Origin: Sporomusa ovata DSM 2662
GTDB taxonomy: Bacteria > Bacillota > Negativicutes > Sporomusales > Sporomusaceae
Assembly: GCF_000445445.1 (NCBI RefSeq)
Contig: NZ_ASXP01000004.1
Location: forward strand, 682,001-746,000
Length of the DNA: 64,000 bases
Direction of reading: 5' to 3'
Every line of letters starts with the position of its first letter. Position 1 is the first letter of the stretch. Shown here in pieces: positions 17,958 to 26,580 of this stretch. The position numbers were made by a program, and so were the translations under genes. The notes below the pieces were generated by a model. It saw nothing but the letters and a program-made list of their open reading frames with translations, was not told the origin of the DNA and ran no database searches.

Positions 17958-18263
17958 TCAAATATCCAGGCAGAGCATAGTGAAAAATTTCTTTTTATCA
18001 ATACCTGTAACCTTAATCACTTTTAACCGGCTATTTTGGCCGGTAGTAATATCTACAGAGCTTTTTGCTACATCTAAAATACTGGCAATAAAGGCAATAC
18101 AGGCAGCATTAGCTGCACCATCTACCGGCGGTGAAGTCAGTTTAATTTTAAGACAATCTCCCATAATGCCGGCAACCATATTTTTACTTGCGCGCGGCTG
18201 AACACGAACTTTAAAGGCAATGCCGTCTGGCAGCTCTCTGATGTCAAGTAAATTGTCAGTCAA
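17958..18263 (-). CDS. yggU: YggU-family (DUF167) protein
   Basis: This 101-residue protein has the DUF167 core: FKVRVQPRASKN, LKIKLTSPPVDGAANAA and VDITTGQNSRLKVIKV. The family is small, widespread and of unknown biochemical role. It often follows the ylmE-divIVA division genes, as here (2 bases after divIVA). It is the last gene of this group before the T-box of ileS. Confidence 0.9.
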   Translation of the reverse strand: MTDNLLDIRELPDGIAFKVRVQPRASKNMVAGIMGDCLKIKLTSPPVDGAANAACIAFIASILDVAKSSVDITTGQNSRLKVIKVTGIDKKKFFTMLCLDI

Positions 18264-18265
18264 GA

Positions 18266-18718
18266 CTAGTTTTCATCCTCATCATCATTGTTTAGCATTT
18301 CCATTTGCGCTTGTAAAAGAGTACGCAGACGAGTACGGAACACCTTCGCTTGTTTTTGTAATTCTTCATATTCGCCAGTCATTTTACGAACTTTTGTCAA
18401 GGCTTCCTCAACCAGTTTTTGCGCACGAATTTCAGCTTCCTTAATTATCAGCTCTGTTTCTTTTTTGGCATTAAGTTTGACTTCTTCAGCTGTTTCCTGT
18501 GCAATGACCAGTGTACTATGGAGAGTGTTCTCCATATGCTGATAGTGCTCGAGTTTGCTGTTAAGGCGTTCGATTGTTTCTTTCCCCTCGATATTATCAC
18601 GATATAGTGTCTCATAATCTTTTATTACTCCGTCAAGAAACTCATCGACCTCATCTTCTTTATAGCCACGGAAACTACGCTTAAACTCTTTATTATGGAT
18701 GTCTAATGGCGTTAGCAT
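18266..18718 (-). CDS. divIVA: DivIVA-family cell-division/polarity protein
   Basis: The 150-residue protein starts with the membrane-curvature-binding DivIVA module (LTPLDIHNKEFKRSFRGYKE, then DEVDEFLDGVIKDYE). It continues as coiled coil to the C-terminus. DivIVA marks negatively curved membrane at septum and poles and recruits partners during division and sporulation. It sits between ylmH and yggU in the conserved order. Confidence 0.94.
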   Translation of the reverse strand: MLTPLDIHNKEFKRSFRGYKEDEVDEFLDGVIKDYETLYRDNIEGKETIERLNSKLEHYQHMENTLHSTLVIAQETAEEVKLNAKKETELIIKEAEIRAQKLVEEALTKVRKMTGEYEELQKQAKVFRTRLRTLLQAQMEMLNNDDEDEN

Positions 18719-18739
18719 AACTCCCCACCCCTATTCAAA

Positions 18740-19534
18740 TTACATAAATCGTCTAAGTAAAACGCTGTATCTGCCTTTTTTCGTTTGCCCAGGCACTTCA
18801 ATAACTTCTACCCGTCCCCGGCCACGCATAGAAATAATATCCCCCACCTTTATAACTTGTGATGGGCTTTTGGCTTCCTGCCAGTTGATTTTTAGTTTGG
18901 CGGCGACGATATCTTCAGCCATTCGGGTGCGTGAGGTTCCAAAACCAGCGGCTGCTACAGCATCTACTCGCATAGAAGCCACAGTTGCCCGAATTTCCTT
19001 GATTTTTTCTTCTTTTGCCGGAATATCATCAAGTGCACCTTGTGAAACAGAGACCGCAGCCTGTCCAACTTCAGTTACGTTCTGTTCAATATACGCAGCC
19101 ATAGTTGCGTCGGCTAAGACATAGCATTGATCCCCAGCCACAATAATGTCACCAAGGATTTCACGTTTTATGCCAATACCCATAAGTGCTCCGAGCACGT
19201 CCCGATGTGACAGGCGATAATAACGACTATCCCATTTAATCAAAATGACTTTTAACCCAAAATCAAAGGAATCAGCATACTCAAGGAACTCAGTGTCAAC
19301 AAACGCCACTTTAACCCGTTCTGCACCAGGATAACCGCCATTTGTTTCCAATGTAAGCCTATCATAATGGGCAACGATAGTTTCAGCAATACTTAAACCA
19401 TACGGATCAAGAAATTCGCTGACTTTGTATTTACGGCTTTTGAGCGCAATCTCTGCTAAATCCAAAAGCTTTGCTGCTAACTCTGCATCACCTGAAGCGC
19501 GGTAATAGCGTAAAATTTTGTCCCGTTCACTCAT
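18740..19534 (-). CDS. ylmH: YlmH-type S4-domain RNA-binding protein
   Basis: The 264-residue protein ends with an S4 RNA-binding domain (about 185-245: VDAVAAAGFGTSRTRMAEDI, then VKVGDIISMRGRGRVEV-like). Its N-terminal YlmH domain contains FLDPYGLSIAETI and YPGAERVKVAF. Bacillus YlmH acts with RqcH in ribosome-associated quality control, and an rqcH gene is present at 8444. Its ATG overlaps the proC stop by one base (TAATG), so the two are translationally coupled. Confidence 0.92.
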   Translation of the reverse strand: MSERDKILRYYRASGDAELAAKLLDLAEIALKSRKYKVSEFLDPYGLSIAETIVAHYDRLTLETNGGYPGAERVKVAFVDTEFLEYADSFDFGLKVILIKWDSRYYRLSHRDVLGALMGIGIKREILGDIIVAGDQCYVLADATMAAYIEQNVTEVGQAAVSVSQGALDDIPAKEEKIKEIRATVASMRVDAVAAAGFGTSRTRMAEDIVAAKLKINWQEAKSPSQVIKVGDIISMRGRGRVEVIEVPGQTKKGRYSVLLRRFM

Positions 19535-20346
19535 TACCTTTTTCCCATCTCCCGGGACCGTTCGGTAGCGGCAACCACAGCATCAATAAGGGCAGCCCTT
19601 ACTCCCTTTTGTTCTAATACATGGACACCGGCAATAGTAGTACCACCCGGCGATGTTACCATATCTCTCAGTTTGGCAGGATGTTCGTTTGTTTCGAGTA
19701 CCATTTTTGCAGCGCCCATTAACGTTTGGGCTGCCAGCAATATTGATGTCTGCCGGGGTAAACCAACTCTGACGCCGGCATCGGCAAGAGCATCAATTAA
19801 AACAAAGGCATACGCCGGACCGCTGCCTGACAGGCCGGTAACAGCATCCATCGAATCTTCGCTGACAGTAACAACCCGGCCAACAGACGCAAATACTTCG
19901 GCCACCGGGTCACTAATAGCTTTTGTTGCATACTTCCCTAGCGCCATAGCGGATATGCCTTCACCAACGGCCACCGGGGTATTAGGCATAACCCGAATGA
20001 TTGGAACTTCAGCCAGTTTGCTTTGCAAGGTAGCAATTGTTACACCGGCTGCCACTGATACCACTATTGTAGTTTTCGGTACTAGCGGTGCAATTGTGTC
20101 AATAACGTTAGCAATAACTTGTGGCTTTACTGTTAGAAATACGATATCAGATTGTTTGATAATTTCCTGACTATCAGGAGTTGTTGCAATTGCAAACGTA
20201 CTGTTTAGGTAAGCCAGACGTTCACAGGAAATATCATTCACCATTATCTGTGACGGCATTACCAATTCCGCATGTAAAATACCGCGAATGATTGATTCGG
20301 CCATCGCACCGCCGCCAATAAATCCAATCTGTTTATTTATTAACAT
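19534..20346 (-). CDS. proC: Pyrroline-5-carboxylate reductase
   Basis: ProC reduces pyrroline-5-carboxylate to proline with NAD(P)H. The Rossmann motif IGFIGGGAMAESII is at the N-terminus. VSVAAGVTIATL, RVMPNTPVAVGEG and the C-terminal SGSGPAYAFVLIDALADAGV and DMVTSPGGTTIAG blocks are all present. The ATG at 20346 (GGAGGG five bases upstream) is favoured over a start six codons earlier. About 270 residues, full length. It lies between sepF and ylmH, as in many Firmicutes. Confidence 0.95.
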   Translation of the reverse strand: MLINKQIGFIGGGAMAESIIRGILHAELVMPSQIMVNDISCERLAYLNSTFAIATTPDSQEIIKQSDIVFLTVKPQVIANVIDTIAPLVPKTTIVVSVAAGVTIATLQSKLAEVPIIRVMPNTPVAVGEGISAMALGKYATKAISDPVAEVFASVGRVVTVSEDSMDAVTGLSGSGPAYAFVLIDALADAGVRVGLPRQTSILLAAQTLMGAAKMVLETNEHPAKLRDMVTSPGGTTIAGVHVLEQKGVRAALIDAVVAATERSREMGKR

Positions 20347-20376
20347 AATCCCTCCATTTGGCATTCAATCTATTTA

Positions 20377-20829
20377 TCACTGGCCCCAGGGCAAGAACGT
20401 CTTATCACTGACATCTTCCCGCGGACTATAGGCAACGTCAACATTATTGGGGGCGCATAGGAAAATATTATTGCCGACTTTTTGAATTTGACCATTTAAT
20501 GCATAGGTTGTACCACTAATAAAATCAATCATGCGTTTGGCAATTTCGGGGTCAGAACTTTCGAGGTTGACAACTACTGGTTTACGGCTTTTTAGATAAT
20601 CGGCAATATGTTGAGCGTCATCAAACGAAAAAGGTTCAACAACCATAACTTTGATTTGTTTCGATTGCTGCTGGGTATTATTGTTATTTTGGGCCATGGG
20701 TAGTGAGACCACATTATTGTTTTTTGGTTTAACTTTTGTTTCGGCCTCCTCTAGTTTCGAACGATCTTCCTCTTGTTCTGCTGATTCAAACAGACCAAGA
20801 CTGCCCCAAACTTTTTCCATAAACTTCAT
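20377..20829 (-). CDS. sepF: Cell-division protein SepF
   Basis: SepF anchors FtsZ to the membrane and shapes the septum. The N-terminal amphipathic helix (MKFMEKVWGSLGLFE) is followed by a variable Asn/Gln-rich linker (about 38-58). The SepF core then contains VMVVEPFSFDDAQHIADYL, VVVNLESSDPEIAKRMIDF and GNNIFLCAPNNV. The 150-residue length is normal. It is downstream of yggS and upstream of proC. Confidence 0.95.
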   Translation of the reverse strand: MKFMEKVWGSLGLFESAEQEEDRSKLEEAETKVKPKNNNVVSLPMAQNNNNTQQQSKQIKVMVVEPFSFDDAQHIADYLKSRKPVVVNLESSDPEIAKRMIDFISGTTYALNGQIQKVGNNIFLCAPNNVDVAYSPREDVSDKTFLPWGQ

Positions 20830-20849
20830 AACTTTCTTTCTCCTCCTTA

Positions 20850-21518
20850 CTATTGACGCGAACCAAATATTCCAGTACCAATACGAACCAAGTTTGCTCC
20901 CTCTTCGATAGCTACCATATAATCATTGGTCATTCCCATGGATAACCATTTAATGTCAGTATTTGCCAGATGCAAGCCATTTAATTCGGCGTATAACTGA
21001 TAAAGTTCTTTAAATACCGGACGTACTGTTTCCGGGTTTTCACTATAGGGCGCAATCGTCATAAGACCGCATAACCTGACATGTTCGAGCTGGCTAATGC
21101 ATTTAGCTAATGGTAAGGCCTGACCAATTTCAGCGCCAAACTTGCTTTCTTCATCGGCGACATTAACCTGTAGGAGTACATCCTGGCGTTTACCCAGCTT
21201 AGCAGCTACCTTATCAATCTCAACAGCCAGCTGTTCACTGTCTACAGAATGAATGAGGTCTGCCAGCGGTACTGCCTGACGAACTTTATTTGTCTGCAGG
21301 TGACCAATAAGATGCCACTCAGGCGTTAGCCCAGCCGCCTTTATCTCAGGATACTTAGACAGCATTTCCTGAACCCGGTTTTCTCCCACAGCTGTTATTC
21401 CGGCAGCCAATGCCTCCAGCATGGAGGAAACGCTATGGTTTTTGGTCACAGCTACCAATTTTACCTTATTGGCGACTAATTTGGCTGTTATTTCAGCAAT
21501 GTTTTGCGCGATAGACAT
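20850..21518 (-). CDS. yggS: YggS-family PLP homeostasis protein
   Basis: This 222-residue alanine-racemase-N fold protein carries pyridoxal phosphate and helps balance PLP and amino-acid pools. The PLP lysine is in KLVAVTKNHS. GENRVQEM, EWHLIGHLQTNKV, LMTIAPYSE and WLSMGMTNDY complete the family signature. The ATG at 21518 is set by GGAGG eight bases upstream. It is the Firmicutes ylmE position between pgeF and sepF. Confidence 0.94.
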   Translation of the reverse strand: MSIAQNIAEITAKLVANKVKLVAVTKNHSVSSMLEALAAGITAVGENRVQEMLSKYPEIKAAGLTPEWHLIGHLQTNKVRQAVPLADLIHSVDSEQLAVEIDKVAAKLGKRQDVLLQVNVADEESKFGAEIGQALPLAKCISQLEHVRLCGLMTIAPYSENPETVRPVFKELYQLYAELNGLHLANTDIKWLSMGMTNDYMVAIEEGANLVRIGTGIFGSRQ

Positions 21519-21585
21519 GTTAAAATCCTCCATCCTATTAAATTATTCGCTCACAAACATAATTTTCCTCTTTATTTGCAAACTT

Positions 21586-22398
21586 CTATAAAGAAATAAT
21601 TGCGCCAATACGTCCCGTGTGCCCGCTTTCGGCACGGTGTGAAAAGAAAATGGGTGTATTGTCGGCTGTACATATCGAACTGACTGTAATATTAGTATCC
21701 CCGATACCAATTTCTCTAAGCTGCCGGCGGTTGGCTTCCCACAGATTAAGCTGCCACCGCTTTTTCCTGGGTATCACCAACTGCTCCCAATAGGGAAACT
21801 CAGCTCTGAGTTTACTTAGTACAGCTTCGTCAACTTCATAACAGCAAGGACCGATTGATGGTCCAATGCCTACCAGGCAGTCGGCCGGGTTGGTATTAAA
21901 CTGCTGCTGCATTGCAAGTACTGTTTTTTGGGCTATTTTGCCAACCGTGCCTTTCCAACCGGCATGGCTAATGCCAATAGCTTTAGCTACCGGATCAACA
22001 ATGAGTACAGGTACACAGTCAGCAAAGAACAGCATCAGTGGCAGCCCCGGGACGTTAGTGATAAGGGCATCAGTGCCTTTAATCGCTTCGTGATAATGCT
22101 TAGCACCGCGACCCGCATCTGCCATAGTAACTTGCCCAATCACATTGCCATGTATCTGTTCGGCAGTGACCACTTTGTCCGGTGGCAGACCTACTGCCTG
22201 ACAAAAAAGCTGCCTGTTATTCCATACTGCCTCAGCGTCGTCACCAGTATGTAGTCCTAAGTTCAAACTAAGAAACGGCGCTGTGCTGTGACCACCCAGC
22301 CGTGTAGATATACCATGCCTAATACCTAACGCAGCAAAGCTGGTGAATATTCCATACCAAACTTTATTTACACTTTGTTTCAACATAAATTCGCCCAT
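21586..22398 (-). CDS. pgeF: PgeF-type peptidoglycan editing factor (multicopper polyphenol-oxidase-like, YfiH/YlmD)
   Basis: The 270-residue protein shows the DUF152 fold. HGISTRLGGHS, TAEQIHGN (His), LPLMLFFADCVPV (Cys), and ISHAGWKGTVG (His) carry the zinc-site residues. PSIGPCCYEVD follows. Family members release L-serine wrongly inserted into peptidoglycan precursors; older names refer to laccase activity. It heads the yggS-sepF-proC series. Confidence 0.92.
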   Translation of the reverse strand: MGEFMLKQSVNKVWYGIFTSFAALGIRHGISTRLGGHSTAPFLSLNLGLHTGDDAEAVWNNRQLFCQAVGLPPDKVVTAEQIHGNVIGQVTMADAGRGAKHYHEAIKGTDALITNVPGLPLMLFFADCVPVLIVDPVAKAIGISHAGWKGTVGKIAQKTVLAMQQQFNTNPADCLVGIGPSIGPCCYEVDEAVLSKLRAEFPYWEQLVIPRKKRWQLNLWEANRRQLREIGIGDTNITVSSICTADNTPIFFSHRAESGHTGRIGAIISL

Positions 22399-22475
22399 AT
22401 GGTAACCCCCGTAAATAGTAATGCTACTCCTATTTTACACAAATATAGTTGCAAACGCAAAATTTGCTTGCAAAT

Positions 22476-22518
22476 AAAAAAAACCTTGGCAGACGTTTAT
22501 CCCGTGCCAAGGTTTTTT
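22476..22518 (-). terminator. Intrinsic terminator after the EF-G-like gene
   Basis: AACCTTGGCA and TGCCAAGGTT arms surround a 13-base loop, followed on the minus strand by TTTTTTTTATTTG. It lies just past the stop at 22530. The A-run on the other side could make it work in both directions. Confidence 0.88.
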
Positions 22519-22529
22519 CCGCTTAGTTG

Positions 22530-24611
22530 CTAGGTTTCATCTATTTTTTCTTTCTTAGCATTAGCAATAATCGCTTCCGCAATACGTGCCGGAACATCTT
22601 CATAATGGGAGAAATTCATATCAAAAGAGCCTCTCCCCTGGGTAATGGAACGCAAATCAATGCTGTAGCGAAACATTTCTGCCAATGGTACCTGGGCTTT
22701 AACCCGGCCTAAGCCACCCCCGATGGGCTCCATGCCCTGAATCCGCCCCCGCTTGGTATTAAGATCACCAATGACATCTCCCATATAGGATTCAGGCACG
22801 ATAACTTCTATGGCGTAGATGGGCTCAAGTAATACAGGCTTGGCTTGCAATACCCCTTTGCGCAAAGCCAACGTGCTGGCAATTTTAAAGGCCATTTCTG
22901 ATGAGTCAACCGTATGATACGATCCATCGGTTAACGTTACCTTAACATCAACCATCGGATAACCGGCAAGCAGGCCGCCAGCTAATGCCTCTCGTACCCC
23001 TTTTTCAACAGCCGGGATATACTGACGAGGTACCGCTCCACCAAAAATAGAGTCAACAAACTCAAATTCGGCGCCTGGTGCTAACGGGTCAAGCTGCAGC
23101 CAGACATGACCGTACTGACCATGTCCCCCGCTTTGCTTTTTATGCTTGCCTTCTACTTTCGCTGAACCGCGAATGGTTTCGCGGTAAGGCACTTTTGGGG
23201 TTGCAAGCAGTGTTTCGACGCCAAACTTGCGTTTCATGCGCTCAGACATAATATCCAAATGCAATTCGCCCATGCCTGAAATCAGTAACTGATGGGTTTC
23301 CACATTCTTATGAACTTTAAATGTAGGATCTTCATCCATGAGGCGAGCCAACGCCTGACCAATCTTATCCTCGTCGCCTTTGTTCTTGGCCTCAATAGTT
23401 CTGGTAAACATGGGCTTAGGATAGGCAATTGATTCAAACAGAATAGGTTTATCTTTGTCGCAAAGCGAATCGCCGGTAGCCGTTTCCTGCAGTTTCGCCA
23501 CAACAACAATATCGCCGGCATATACATTCGAAATTGGCTCTTGATGTTTACCACGCAAGGTAAAGATTGAACCGATACGCTCCGACTTCTCTTTGGTAGC
23601 GTTATACAAGGTACTGTCTGGCTTCATATTGCCTGAGAACAGACGAATATAGCTTAGGCGGCCGACAAACGGGTCGGCAGTGGTTTTAAATACCATTGCC
23701 GAAAATGGATCGGCAGCGCTTCTTTCAATAGGCTCCCTGCTCACCGGATGATAGCCGAGAACCGGCGTGGCCTCTGGAGCTGGCAGACAGCTGATAATCG
23801 TATCCAACGCTTGCCGCACCCCAATATTTTTCAAAGCCGAACCGCAAAGAACCGGAAATACTTTGGCTTGGGCAATACCAGCCAATAAACCGGTGTTTAT
23901 TTCTTCATTGCTTAACTCTTCCCCTTCAAGGTATTTCGTTAACAGCTCATCATTTCCTTCGGCAGCAGCCTCAATAAGTGCTACTCTTGCTTCCTGCGCT
24001 TGCTCCAGCATATCTGCCGGAATTTCTGCCTCGGTACATTCTTTACCACTTTTCGCCGCTAAATAAGCCTTCATGGTAATCACATTAACAACGCCGTTAA
24101 AACTATCCTGGGTACCAATAGGCAATTGAACCGGGATAACGCCATTGCCGAATTTCTCTTTCATTCTTTCGACAACACTATAAAAGTCAGCGTTTTCCCG
24201 GTCCATTTTGTTAATAAATCCTATACGTGGCAAAGATAATTCGTTGGCATAGTTCCATACTTTTTCGGTTTCTACCTCGACGCCGGCAGCAGCGCATAGC
24301 ACAATGAGCGCACTATCTACAGCACGTAGAGCGCCCTTAACTTCAGCTACAAAATCAGCATAGCCGGGAGTATCAACAAAATTTATCTTATGATCGCGCC
24401 ACTCACAAGGCGCCAAAGCCGTACTAATTGTTACTTTCCGTTTTACCTCTTCCGGTTCAAAGTCAGTTGTCGCCGAACCATCATCAACACGTCCTAAACG
24501 GTTAACCGCGCCAGAATTAAATAGCATGGCTTCTGTTAAGGATGTCTTACCGGCTCCACCGTGGGCTACAATTCCAACATTTCTCAACTTGTCGCTCTTG
24601 TACTCTTTCAT
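22530..24611 (-). CDS. EF-G-like translational GTPase (EF-G2 type)
   Basis: The 693 residues follow the EF-G domain order I-V. The P-loop is AHGGAGKTSL at 17-25, not the AHIDAGKT of ordinary EF-G. The switch II motif reads DTPGY (Tyr at 84) where canonical EF-G has the catalytic His of DTPGH. The switch I RGITI is replaced by RKVTI. NKMD is at 134-137. These changes match the divergent EF-G-2 paralogues, which bind GTP but may not be the main translocase. Domain IV has HGQYGHVWLQLDPL. It stands alone with its own terminator. Confidence 0.9.
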   Translation of the reverse strand: MKEYKSDKLRNVGIVAHGGAGKTSLTEAMLFNSGAVNRLGRVDDGSATTDFEPEEVKRKVTISTALAPCEWRDHKINFVDTPGYADFVAEVKGALRAVDSALIVLCAAAGVEVETEKVWNYANELSLPRIGFINKMDRENADFYSVVERMKEKFGNGVIPVQLPIGTQDSFNGVVNVITMKAYLAAKSGKECTEAEIPADMLEQAQEARVALIEAAAEGNDELLTKYLEGEELSNEEINTGLLAGIAQAKVFPVLCGSALKNIGVRQALDTIISCLPAPEATPVLGYHPVSREPIERSAADPFSAMVFKTTADPFVGRLSYIRLFSGNMKPDSTLYNATKEKSERIGSIFTLRGKHQEPISNVYAGDIVVVAKLQETATGDSLCDKDKPILFESIAYPKPMFTRTIEAKNKGDEDKIGQALARLMDEDPTFKVHKNVETHQLLISGMGELHLDIMSERMKRKFGVETLLATPKVPYRETIRGSAKVEGKHKKQSGGHGQYGHVWLQLDPLAPGAEFEFVDSIFGGAVPRQYIPAVEKGVREALAGGLLAGYPMVDVKVTLTDGSYHTVDSSEMAFKIASTLALRKGVLQAKPVLLEPIYAIEVIVPESYMGDVIGDLNTKRGRIQGMEPIGGGLGRVKAQVPLAEMFRYSIDLRSITQGRGSFDMNFSHYEDVPARIAEAIIANAKKEKIDET

Positions 24612-24821
24612 GGCTAGTCCCCTCCTGTTGTGGTCTGCTTAAATTCATTACTGACATATACCTTTACCAATTCTCTGTTTACTGTAAATATTCCTGCTTT
24701 TCTGTCTATTTAGTTTAAGTTAAAATGAGCAAAACATTCATGCTTTATTCCATATTTATAATTTTTTTCCAATAAATATGACAAAAACAACAGTTGATAA
24801 AATTACCGGAGCTTTCAGTAC

Positions 24822-24862
24822 ATACAAAAAGAGCTACTGCATTACAATAGCTCTTTTTGTAT
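24822..24862. terminator. Bidirectional terminator-like hairpin
   Basis: ATACAAAAAGAGCTA and TAGCTCTTTTTGTAT form a 15-base perfect stem with an 11-base loop. The A/T-rich arms give a T-run on either strand. On the minus strand it is positioned as terminator of the spoVM-like gene, 14 bases after its stop. The other 200 bases up to the EF-G gene show nothing I recognise. Confidence 0.75.
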
Positions 24863-24875
24863 ATATGGGACCGTT

Positions 24876-24950
24876 CTATCCTTTTAAGAACATACGCATC
24901 AATTTACGCAGCGGTCCTGGCAGTGACATTACATAAAACCGAAAATTCAC
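24876..24950 (-). CDS. spoVM: Candidate SpoVM, spore-coat anchoring micropeptide
   Basis: A 24-residue frame starts at GTG 24950 with GAGGGGG eight bases upstream, and ends at 24876. The peptide reads as an amphipathic helix with FYVMSLPGPLRKLMRMFL. This lines up with the B. subtilis SpoVM pattern FYxxxLPxxLxxxxRxxL, including the critical proline. SpoVM senses the positive curvature of the forespore membrane and docks the coat ATPase SpoIVA. It lies between the EF-G-like gene and the adenosyltransferase gene, with its own hairpin terminator. The call rests on motif, size, ribosome site and the spore-forming context; no sigma-E promoter could be assigned with confidence. Confidence 0.66.
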   Translation of the reverse strand: MNFRFYVMSLPGPLRKLMRMFLKG

Positions 24951-25041
24951 AGTGCTCGCCCCCTCATTTTAGCTATTATCTATAGCTAATGCATCCTTAT
25001 GCTGTCGATATAGTTTATGCGGATTGAGCAAAGTTGTGCAA

Positions 25042-25566
25042 TTATAAATTCGCAGTACTTTCGGCCTCAAAACGGGATAATACAAAACAAAAATCTGACA
25101 GACGATTTAGGCTGATAAGTAAAGCTTCTGTGACGCCGGCATCAGTCTCAGCTTCTTTGAAACGCAAGGTCTGACGCTCAGCCCGTCTGGTTACTGTTCT
25201 CGCCAAATCCAGTGCCGCAGCTCCCGGAGTATCGCCGGGTATAATAAAATTTTTTAGCGGCGGCAGCTTGGCATCAAACTCATCAATCATTTGTTCCAGT
25301 GTTATAACATGGTCATTTGTTACATAGTGCTCTTTATTGCCGCCACTGGCTAAATCGGCCATAATCAACATCAACAGTTTTTGTAGTTTTACTATGGCTT
25401 CTTTGACCTCTTGATTGCTGCAATTAGCGCGGGCCAAGCCTAATGCTGAATTGATTTCATCGACAGTACCATAGGCTTCTACTCTGGCACTGGTTTTCCT
25501 GACTCGCTCACCGGTTAGGAGACCAGTTGTTCCTTTGTCCCCGGTTTTAGTATAAACTTTACTCAT
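25042..25566 (-). CDS. PduO-type cob(I)alamin adenosyltransferase
   Basis: The 174-residue enzyme transfers the adenosyl group of ATP to cob(I)alamin, giving coenzyme B12. KVYTKTGDKGTTGLLTGERV at the N-terminus, VEAYGTVDEINSALG, and the late ARTVTRRAERQ and LNRLSDFCFVLSR blocks are typical. The ATG at 25566 overlaps the ndk stop by 8 bases, and GGAGG inside ndk serves as its ribosome site. Coenzyme B12 would be needed by the mutase-like protein at 44556-46377. Confidence 0.93.
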   Translation of the reverse strand: MSKVYTKTGDKGTTGLLTGERVRKTSARVEAYGTVDEINSALGLARANCSNQEVKEAIVKLQKLLMLIMADLASGGNKEHYVTNDHVITLEQMIDEFDAKLPPLKNFIIPGDTPGAAALDLARTVTRRAERQTLRFKEAETDAGVTEALLISLNRLSDFCFVLSRFEAESTANL

Positions 25567-26011
25567 AACAATCCTCCAAGTGATACTGAACAATTTCCTG
25601 TTCAGTAAAATAAATAGCTATTTCTCTTGCTGCGCTATCGGCGCTATCAGAACCATGTATAATATTGCAGGACATAACCGTAGCATAGTCGCCACGAATG
25701 GTTCCAGGCAATGCATCAACAGGATTGGTCGCACCCATCATGGTTCTGACTATTTTGACGGCATTACTCCCGGTTAGTACCATGGCTACTACCGGGCCGG
25801 AAGTAATGTATTCAATAAGCGCCGGGTAAAATGGTTTGCCTTTATGTTCGGCATAATGACCAGCAGCCATTTCAGGCGTTAATTGAAGCAGTTTCAGCGC
25901 CGATAGTAACAAGCCTTTACGTTCAAAGCGCTGTATAATATCACCGCAGAGCTTTCTTTGCACTGCATCAGGTTTTAAAAGCACCAGGGTATTTTGGGAG
26001 ATATCACTCAT
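25559..26011 (-). CDS. ndk: Nucleoside diphosphate kinase
   Basis: Ndk balances nucleoside triphosphate pools by phosphate transfer through a histidine. The 150 residues include LVLLKPDAVQRKLCGDII at the start, the active-site NIIHGSDS near 118-125, and GTIRGDYA. The gene overlaps the carbonic-anhydrase-like gene upstream and the adenosyltransferase gene downstream by 8 bases each, so the three form a tight operon. Confidence 0.96.
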   Translation of the reverse strand: MSDISQNTLVLLKPDAVQRKLCGDIIQRFERKGLLLSALKLLQLTPEMAAGHYAEHKGKPFYPALIEYITSGPVVAMVLTGSNAVKIVRTMMGATNPVDALPGTIRGDYATVMSCNIIHGSDSADSAAREIAIYFTEQEIVQYHLEDCYE

Positions 26012-26537
26012 AGTATGTACTACTCCTCATATAGTTTTGGGCAAGTTCAGCATATGTTAAAGCCGACTGGCGAATGGCTTCAATCTCTTCCGGGCTGACC
26101 TGGCGGATGATTTTGCCTGGTGAACCCATAACTAACGAATTGTGTGGAATCCTTTTACGTTCAGTAATCAGCGAGCCAGCTCCAATAATACAGTTTTCGC
26201 CGATCTCGGCATAACCTAATAGAATGGCTCCCATACCGATCAAGCAGTTAGCAGCTACGGTACAGCCGTGGAGTATTACGTTATGACCCACTGTAACATA
26301 ATCACCAATAAGGCAGGGAAAGTCATACATAACATGTACTGTACAATTATCCTGAATGTTAGTATACTGGCCAATCTTTATCGGGTTAATATCGCCTCTG
26401 ACAACTGTGTTATACCAAATACTGGAGTTTTTTGCAATAGACACATCACCGACCACTCTTGCTCCTTCAGCTACAAATACGCTGTTATCAATTTCCGGAG
26501 TCAAGTCAGCAATCACTCCTTTCTCAAAAGAAGCCAC
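26004..26537 (-). CDS. Gamma-carbonic anhydrase / YrdA-like hexapeptide-repeat protein
   Basis: This protein of about 177 residues is a left-handed beta-helix of hexapeptide repeats. The three zinc-type histidines appear in NCTVHV and VGHNVILHGC. Family members are gamma-carbonic anhydrases or unassigned relatives. The start is uncertain. The GTG at 26537 lies inside an inverted repeat and has only AAGG upstream. A TTG about 10 codons further in, following AAAGGAG, is an alternative and would remove little of the fold. The 3' end overlaps ndk by 8 bases. Confidence 0.88.
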   Translation of the reverse strand: MASFEKGVIADLTPEIDNSVFVAEGARVVGDVSIAKNSSIWYNTVVRGDINPIKIGQYTNIQDNCTVHVMYDFPCLIGDYVTVGHNVILHGCTVAANCLIGMGAILLGYAEIGENCIIGAGSLITERKRIPHNSLVMGSPGKIIRQVSPEEIEAIRQSALTYAELAQNYMRSSTYYE

Positions 26538-26580
26538 TAGCTAGCCTTGGCTAATAGTGACTTCTTCTTTTTGTTTGCTA

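Noticed and set aside
24951..25030. A sigma-E type promoter upstream of the spoVM candidate
   Set aside because: Partial matches to the -35 and -10 boxes exist but spacing does not fit, so no promoter is claimed.
26531..26567. Inverted repeat at the start of the carbonic-anhydrase-like gene as a terminator of htpX
   Set aside because: The T-run is weak and the hairpin overlaps a possible start codon, so its role cannot be decided. It is left out as a terminator.
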